Of a DNA stretch of 64,000 bases, positions 61,216 to 64,000 are shown piece after piece (the first letter of the stretch is position 1; the number at the start of each line of letters is the position of its first letter). The notes beneath the pieces are model-generated. The model did no database searches. It had not been told where the DNA came from and worked only from the letters and a program-made list of their open reading frames with translations. The position numbers were made by a program, and so were the translations under genes. The DNA comes from Pseudomonas nitroreducens. Lineage in GTDB: Bacteria; Pseudomonadota; Gammaproteobacteria; Pseudomonadales; Pseudomonadaceae. Location of the stretch: contig NZ_JACHLI010000017.1 in NCBI RefSeq assembly GCF_014204515.1, positions 78,087 to 142,086 on the forward strand. The letters run 5' to 3'.

Positions 61216-62034
61216 ATGTGGTCGTTCAGCGCCTGGCGCCGGCGGCGCTTCCTCGCCCGCTATCCGCTCGATGGCGAGCTCTGGGCACAGGTGCGCCGCA
61301 GCCTGCCGATCCTCGACGGCCTGAGCGAAGACGAACTGCGCCTGCTGGGCGAGCGGGCGCTGCTGTTCCTGCGCGACAAGCGCCTCTCGCCACTGCCGGG
61401 CATCGAGCTGGACGACTACCGCCGCCTGCTGCTGGCCACCCAGGCCGAGCTGCCGCTGCTGCACCTGCCGGACCTCAACTGGTACAGCGGCTTCCATGAG
61501 CTGGTGCTCTACCCCGATGACTTCGTCAGTCCGCAGAAGCACCGCGACCCGGCTGGCGTCCTGCACGAGTTCGACGACGAGCGCGCCGGCGAAACCTCCC
61601 TGCAGGGCCCGGTGATCCTCGCCTGGCCCGGCGTGGAGAGCGGCGGCGGCTGGGATGCCTACAACCTGGTGATCCACGAACTGGCGCACAAGCTCGACAT
61701 GCTCAACGGCGACGCCAACGGCCTGCCGCCGCTGCACCGCGACATGCGCGTCACCGACTGGGCCGCCGCCATGCAGGGCGCCTACGACGAGATGAACCGC
61801 CAGCTCGATCGCGATCCGCAGGCACACACCGCCATCGATCCGTATGCGGCGGAGAATCCGGCGGAGTTCTTCGCCGTCACCAGCGAGTACTTCTTTACCG
61901 CTCCTGACCTCCTCCAGGCGGCCTATCCCAAAGTCTATGAACAGCTTTCGCTGTTCTACCGGCAAGATCCTCTCGCGCGCCTGCGCCGGCTGCAGGCCGA
62001 TCATCCCGAATATCAGGAAACTCACGCGCACTAG
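61216..62034 (+). CDS. MtfA-like zinc-dependent peptidase
   Basis: A 272-residue cytoplasmic M90-family peptidase. The zinc site is HELAH (H154, E155, H158) in NLVIHELAHKLDML, with a third ligand likely in NPAEFFAVTSEYFF. E. coli MtfA binds Mlc and links to glucose uptake control; this one probably differs in partners. It follows the DedA gene closely. Confidence 0.9.
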   Translation: MWSFSAWRRRRFLARYPLDGELWAQVRRSLPILDGLSEDELRLLGERALLFLRDKRLSPLPGIELDDYRRLLLATQAELPLLHLPDLNWYSGFHELVLYPDDFVSPQKHRDPAGVLHEFDDERAGETSLQGPVILAWPGVESGGGWDAYNLVIHELAHKLDMLNGDANGLPPLHRDMRVTDWAAAMQGAYDEMNRQLDRDPQAHTAIDPYAAENPAEFFAVTSEYFFTAPDLLQAAYPKVYEQLSLFYRQDPLARLRRLQADHPEYQETHAH

Positions 62035-62067
62035 GCGATGTCTGTGGCTAGGCCACGGCAATCTGCC

Positions 62068-62073
62068 TATAAT
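62068..62073 (+). promoter_or_regulatory. -10 hexamer of the ppa promoter
   Basis: TATAAT, 42 bases before the ppa start codon, in the short gap after the peptidase gene. Confidence 0.5.
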
Positions 62074-62114
62074 CCGCCGCACTTTTTCGGCCCGACCACA
62101 CCCTGGAGTCGTCC

Positions 62115-62645
62115 ATGAGCTACAGCAGCATCCCGGCTGGCAAAGACCTGCCGAACGACATTTACGTCGCCATCGAGATCCCGGCCAACCACGCGCCGAT
62201 CAAGTACGAGATCGACAAGGACACCGACTGCCTGTTCGTCGACCGTTTCATGGCCACCCCGATGTTCTACCCGGCCAACTACGGCTTCATCCCCAACACC
62301 CTGGCCGACGACGGTGACCCCCTCGACGTGCTGGTCGTGACCCCGTACCCGGTCGCTCCCGGCTCGGTGATCCGCGCCCGTCCGGTTGGCGTGCTGAACA
62401 TGAGCGACGAGGCCGGCGGCGACGCCAAGCTGATCGCCGTACCGCACGACAAGCTGACCGTCCTCTACCAGGACGTGAAGGAATACACCGACCTGCCGGC
62501 CCTGCTGCTGGAGCAGATCAAGCACTTCTTCGAGAACTACAAGGATCTCGAGAAGGGCAAGTGGGTCAAAGTCGAAGGCTGGGGCGACGCCGCCCAGGCC
62601 CACGACTACATCACCAAGGCCGTCGCCGCCTTCCAGGCCAAGTGA
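62115..62645 (+). CDS. ppa: Inorganic pyrophosphatase
   Basis: A 176-residue family I soluble pyrophosphatase that hydrolyses pyrophosphate, pulling biosynthetic reactions forward. The Mg-binding motif is DDGDPLDVLV (D66, D68 and D71), and FVDRFMATPMFYPANYGFIP is family-typical. Strongly codon-biased and followed by a strong terminator. Confidence 0.97.
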   Translation: MSYSSIPAGKDLPNDIYVAIEIPANHAPIKYEIDKDTDCLFVDRFMATPMFYPANYGFIPNTLADDGDPLDVLVVTPYPVAPGSVIRARPVGVLNMSDEAGGDAKLIAVPHDKLTVLYQDVKEYTDLPALLLEQIKHFFENYKDLEKGKWVKVEGWGDAAQAHDYITKAVAAFQAK

Positions 62646-62673
62646 CGGTCGCGGGGTAACCCGCGCTGTGAAT

Positions 62674-62697
62674 AGCCCCGCCCTGGCGGGGCTTTTT
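62674..62697 (+). terminator. Intrinsic terminator of ppa
   Basis: AGCCCCGCC / GGCGGGGCT stem with two-base loop and T5 tract, 29 bases after the ppa stop. Confidence 0.92.
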
Positions 62698-62744
62698 CAT
62701 GACTGGGATTAGGCTTTTCGTCCCGACTTTGCTACCATCTGCGC

Positions 62745-62846
62745 CCCGCACGCAGCTCGCTGCGCTGCCACAGAATCAAGGCGGTCCGCCCTACCAGAAG
62801 TAGCGTTGGACCACCCCCTGGAAGCCGGCCACAAGCCGGCTTTTTT
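62745..62846 (+). ncRNA. Candidate small RNA or leader between ppa and the START-domain gene
   Basis: A second strong terminator (AAGCCGGCCACAAGCCGGCT then T6, 62822-62846) lies about 125 bases after the ppa terminator, with no open reading frame between. A terminator there implies a transcript from this interval. A weak -10 (TACCAT, 62733-62738) lies at the right place, but the -35 is poor. It might also be a leader-attenuator for the downstream gene. Confidence 0.35.
62822..62846 (+). terminator. Second terminator downstream of ppa
   Basis: Stem AAGCCGG / CCGGCTT with T6 on the plus strand only, upstream of the interrupted START-domain gene. Confidence 0.85.
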
Positions 62847-62966
62847 AATGCCCGCGATTTGCCTCCGCGCCGCCTGCGCAATCCCCTGCCAGACCGCTCG
62901 CCGGCCAATGCGCCGCTGTCACGGGCCAGGCATAAGATCGGACTATCCTCTCGCCGGTCCGCCGTC

Positions 62967-63110
62967 ATGAAACGCTCGCCGCCCCTCCTGCTCGCCCTGC
63001 TGCTGACAGCCCCCGCGCTTGCTCCTGCGCAGGCTGCGGAGTGGAAGCTGGCCAAGGACGCAGACGGTGTACGCGTCTACCTGAGCGAAGTGCCCGGCTC
63101 ACGCTACAAG
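62967..63110 (+). pseudogene. START-domain protein gene interrupted by an IS66-family element
   Basis: Only the first 48 codons remain: a signal peptide (about 23 residues, ending AQAA) and the beginning of a START/SRPBCC domain (EWKLAKDADGVRVYLSEVPG). The frame is cut at 63110, where the IS end starts, and would stop within three codons inside the IS. The rest of the gene, if retained, lies beyond the window. Loss of function is inferred. Confidence 0.8.
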
Positions 63111-63194
63111 GTAAGCGCGTGAAAATCGGCGTCCTGGGTGCCTGACCCCGCAGTTGAGACTATTGCGTCCGCAACTTTTCTTGCGGACGCAAGC

Positions 63195-63626
63195 ATGACC
63201 ACCGATGACCTCAGTTATTTGCCACTCACCGTGACCCGTGTCGTGCATGGCAAGCGTCGTTTTGACCCGGATGACAAACGTCGCCTGATCCAAGCCTGCC
63301 TGCTGCCAGGTGTATCGATATCTGGCATGGCTCTGCGGGCCGGCATCAACGCCAACCAGTTGCACAAATGGATCCTCAGGCACAAGCGTCAAGCTTCTTC
63401 GGCGTTCGTACCCGTCGTGACCACTGGCGCCCACGCTGAGTTGACCTCGGCCAGATCCTATTCGGCGGTCTCGACCCACCCTGGCATAGAGATATCATCA
63501 CCGACGTCCCCGAAACCTGCGCGCCTCGCTGCTCAACTTCCCAACGGCGCGAGAATCGAGCTTGAGTGTGGAGGGCAAGATGTCGCCTTGGTGAGGGCGT
63601 TGATTGAAGCGCTCGGAGCGATCTGA
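63195..63626 (+). CDS. tnpA: IS66-family TnpA (helix-turn-helix accessory protein)
   Basis: A 143-residue IS66 TnpA. The N-terminal helix-turn-helix (RRFDPDDKRRLIQACLLPGV, then SGMALRAGINANQLHKWI) is family-typical. It overlaps tnpB by one base (TGATG). Needed with TnpB and TnpC for transposition. The start at 63195 (MTTDDLSYLP) is preferred to an earlier in-frame Met. Confidence 0.9.
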   Translation: MTTDDLSYLPLTVTRVVHGKRRFDPDDKRRLIQACLLPGVSISGMALRAGINANQLHKWILRHKRQASSAFVPVVTTGAHAELTSARSYSAVSTHPGIEISSPTSPKPARLAAQLPNGARIELECGGQDVALVRALIEALGAI

Positions 63627-63976
63627 TGTTCCGCCTTGAGGAGGGGCTGAAAGTCTACCTGCATCGAGACCCGGTTGATTTCCGCAAAAGCATCAACGGT
63701 TTGTCGGCACTGGTCGAACAATCGTTGGAACTCGACCCGTTCGCGCAGGCCGTCTATGTGTTTCGTAATCGACGGGCCGACCGAATCAAGCTGCTAGCCT
63801 GGGACCGCAACGGCTTCTGGCTACTTTTCAAGCGTCTGGAAACCGATCGCTTCACCTGGCCGAGAAAAGAGGCCGTCGTCAGTCTCTCTGTCGAGCAGTT
63901 GCACTGGTTGCTGGACGGTATCGACATCAGCGCCGTCCAGCGGCATCAGCCGCGAAATTATCACCGGGCCGTATGA
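63626..63976 (+). CDS. tnpB: IS66-family TnpB
   Basis: A 116-residue IS66 Orf2/TnpB protein (VYLHRDPVDFRKSINGLSAL; LLAWDRNGFWLLFKRLETDR). Complete and intact. Its stop overlaps the apparent tnpC start by four bases (ATGA). Confidence 0.92.
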   Translation: MFRLEEGLKVYLHRDPVDFRKSINGLSALVEQSLELDPFAQAVYVFRNRRADRIKLLAWDRNGFWLLFKRLETDRFTWPRKEAVVSLSVEQLHWLLDGIDISAVQRHQPRNYHRAV

Positions 63977-64000
63977 ACAGGGCGTCTTCGTGCTGGTCTA
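63973..64000 (+). CDS. tnpC: IS66-family TnpC transposase, 5' end only
   Basis: The DDE transposase gene should start here by the standard order; an ATG at 63973 overlaps the tnpB stop. Only nine codons lie in the window, so this is by position and not by sequence similarity. Confidence 0.5.

Larger units (their letters stand above)
63111..64000 (+). mobile_element. IS66-family insertion sequence, left part
   Basis: The left end starts GTAAGCGCGTGAAAATCGGC, the GTAAGCG terminal motif typical of IS66. It carries tnpA, tnpB and the start of tnpC in the standard order, on the plus strand. The right end and the target duplication lie outside the window. Its lower GC and codon use differ from the flanking chromosome. 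Confidence 0.92.

Overview
The window reads as GC-rich chromosomal DNA of a Pseudomonas, close to the P. aeruginosa group. The evidence is the gene content and order (cueR/RIO kinase/HD-GYP, aat-ggt-aauSR, prp with acnD-prpF, mpl-ubiX, eatR-exaC-eat-eutBC, ppa) and the many Pseudomonas-type palindromic intergenic repeats. Comparisons with P. aeruginosa gene order come from memory; no search was run.

Layout. 0-3.6 kb is a copper-resistance unit: a secreted protein of unknown function and the CopA ATPase, each behind a CueR box, followed by cueR. 3.6-4.3 kb is a HicAB toxin-antitoxin pair with a visible operator. 4.3-10.7 kb, on the minus strand, holds an EamA exporter, a nucleotidyltransferase, a RIO kinase, and a sensor kinase/HD-GYP pair. 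10.8-12.5 kb has Ada and a PAP2 phosphatase. 12.5-21.3 kb is the acidic amino acid system: AauR site, sigma-54 promoter, aatJQMP transporter, periplasmic gamma-glutamyltransferase and the AauS/AauR two-component system. 21.7-28 kb carries less characterised genes, including two tandem small paralogues. 28.2-35.2 kb is the 2-methylcitrate operon (GntR regulator, prpB, prpC, acnD, prpF, no prpD). 35.3-41 kb includes an LrgAB-like pair and a lipoprotein that joins MORN repeats to a caspase-like C13 protease. 40.8-43.1 kb is a YceK-like lipoprotein, ubiX and mpl (peptidoglycan recycling). 43.3-52.4 kb is ethanolamine catabolism under a sigma-54 activator. 52.5-58.8 kb is a complete minor-pilin/PilY1 operon of a type IV pilus. 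58.9-62.6 kb has a GNAT, a binding protein, DedA, an MtfA-like peptidase and ppa. The window ends inside an IS66-family element that has cut a START-domain gene.

Regulation is unusually readable: MerR-type boxes for CueR, a toxin-antitoxin operator, two near-perfect sigma-54 promoters with matching upstream sites, GntR operators, and numerous terminators. Intergenic DNA is loaded with at least five families of inverted repeats. The least explained items are the MORN-C13 lipoprotein, the copper-linked secreted protein, the tandem small paralogues, a mosaic two-hairpin repeat, and a possible small RNA between ppa and the interrupted gene.
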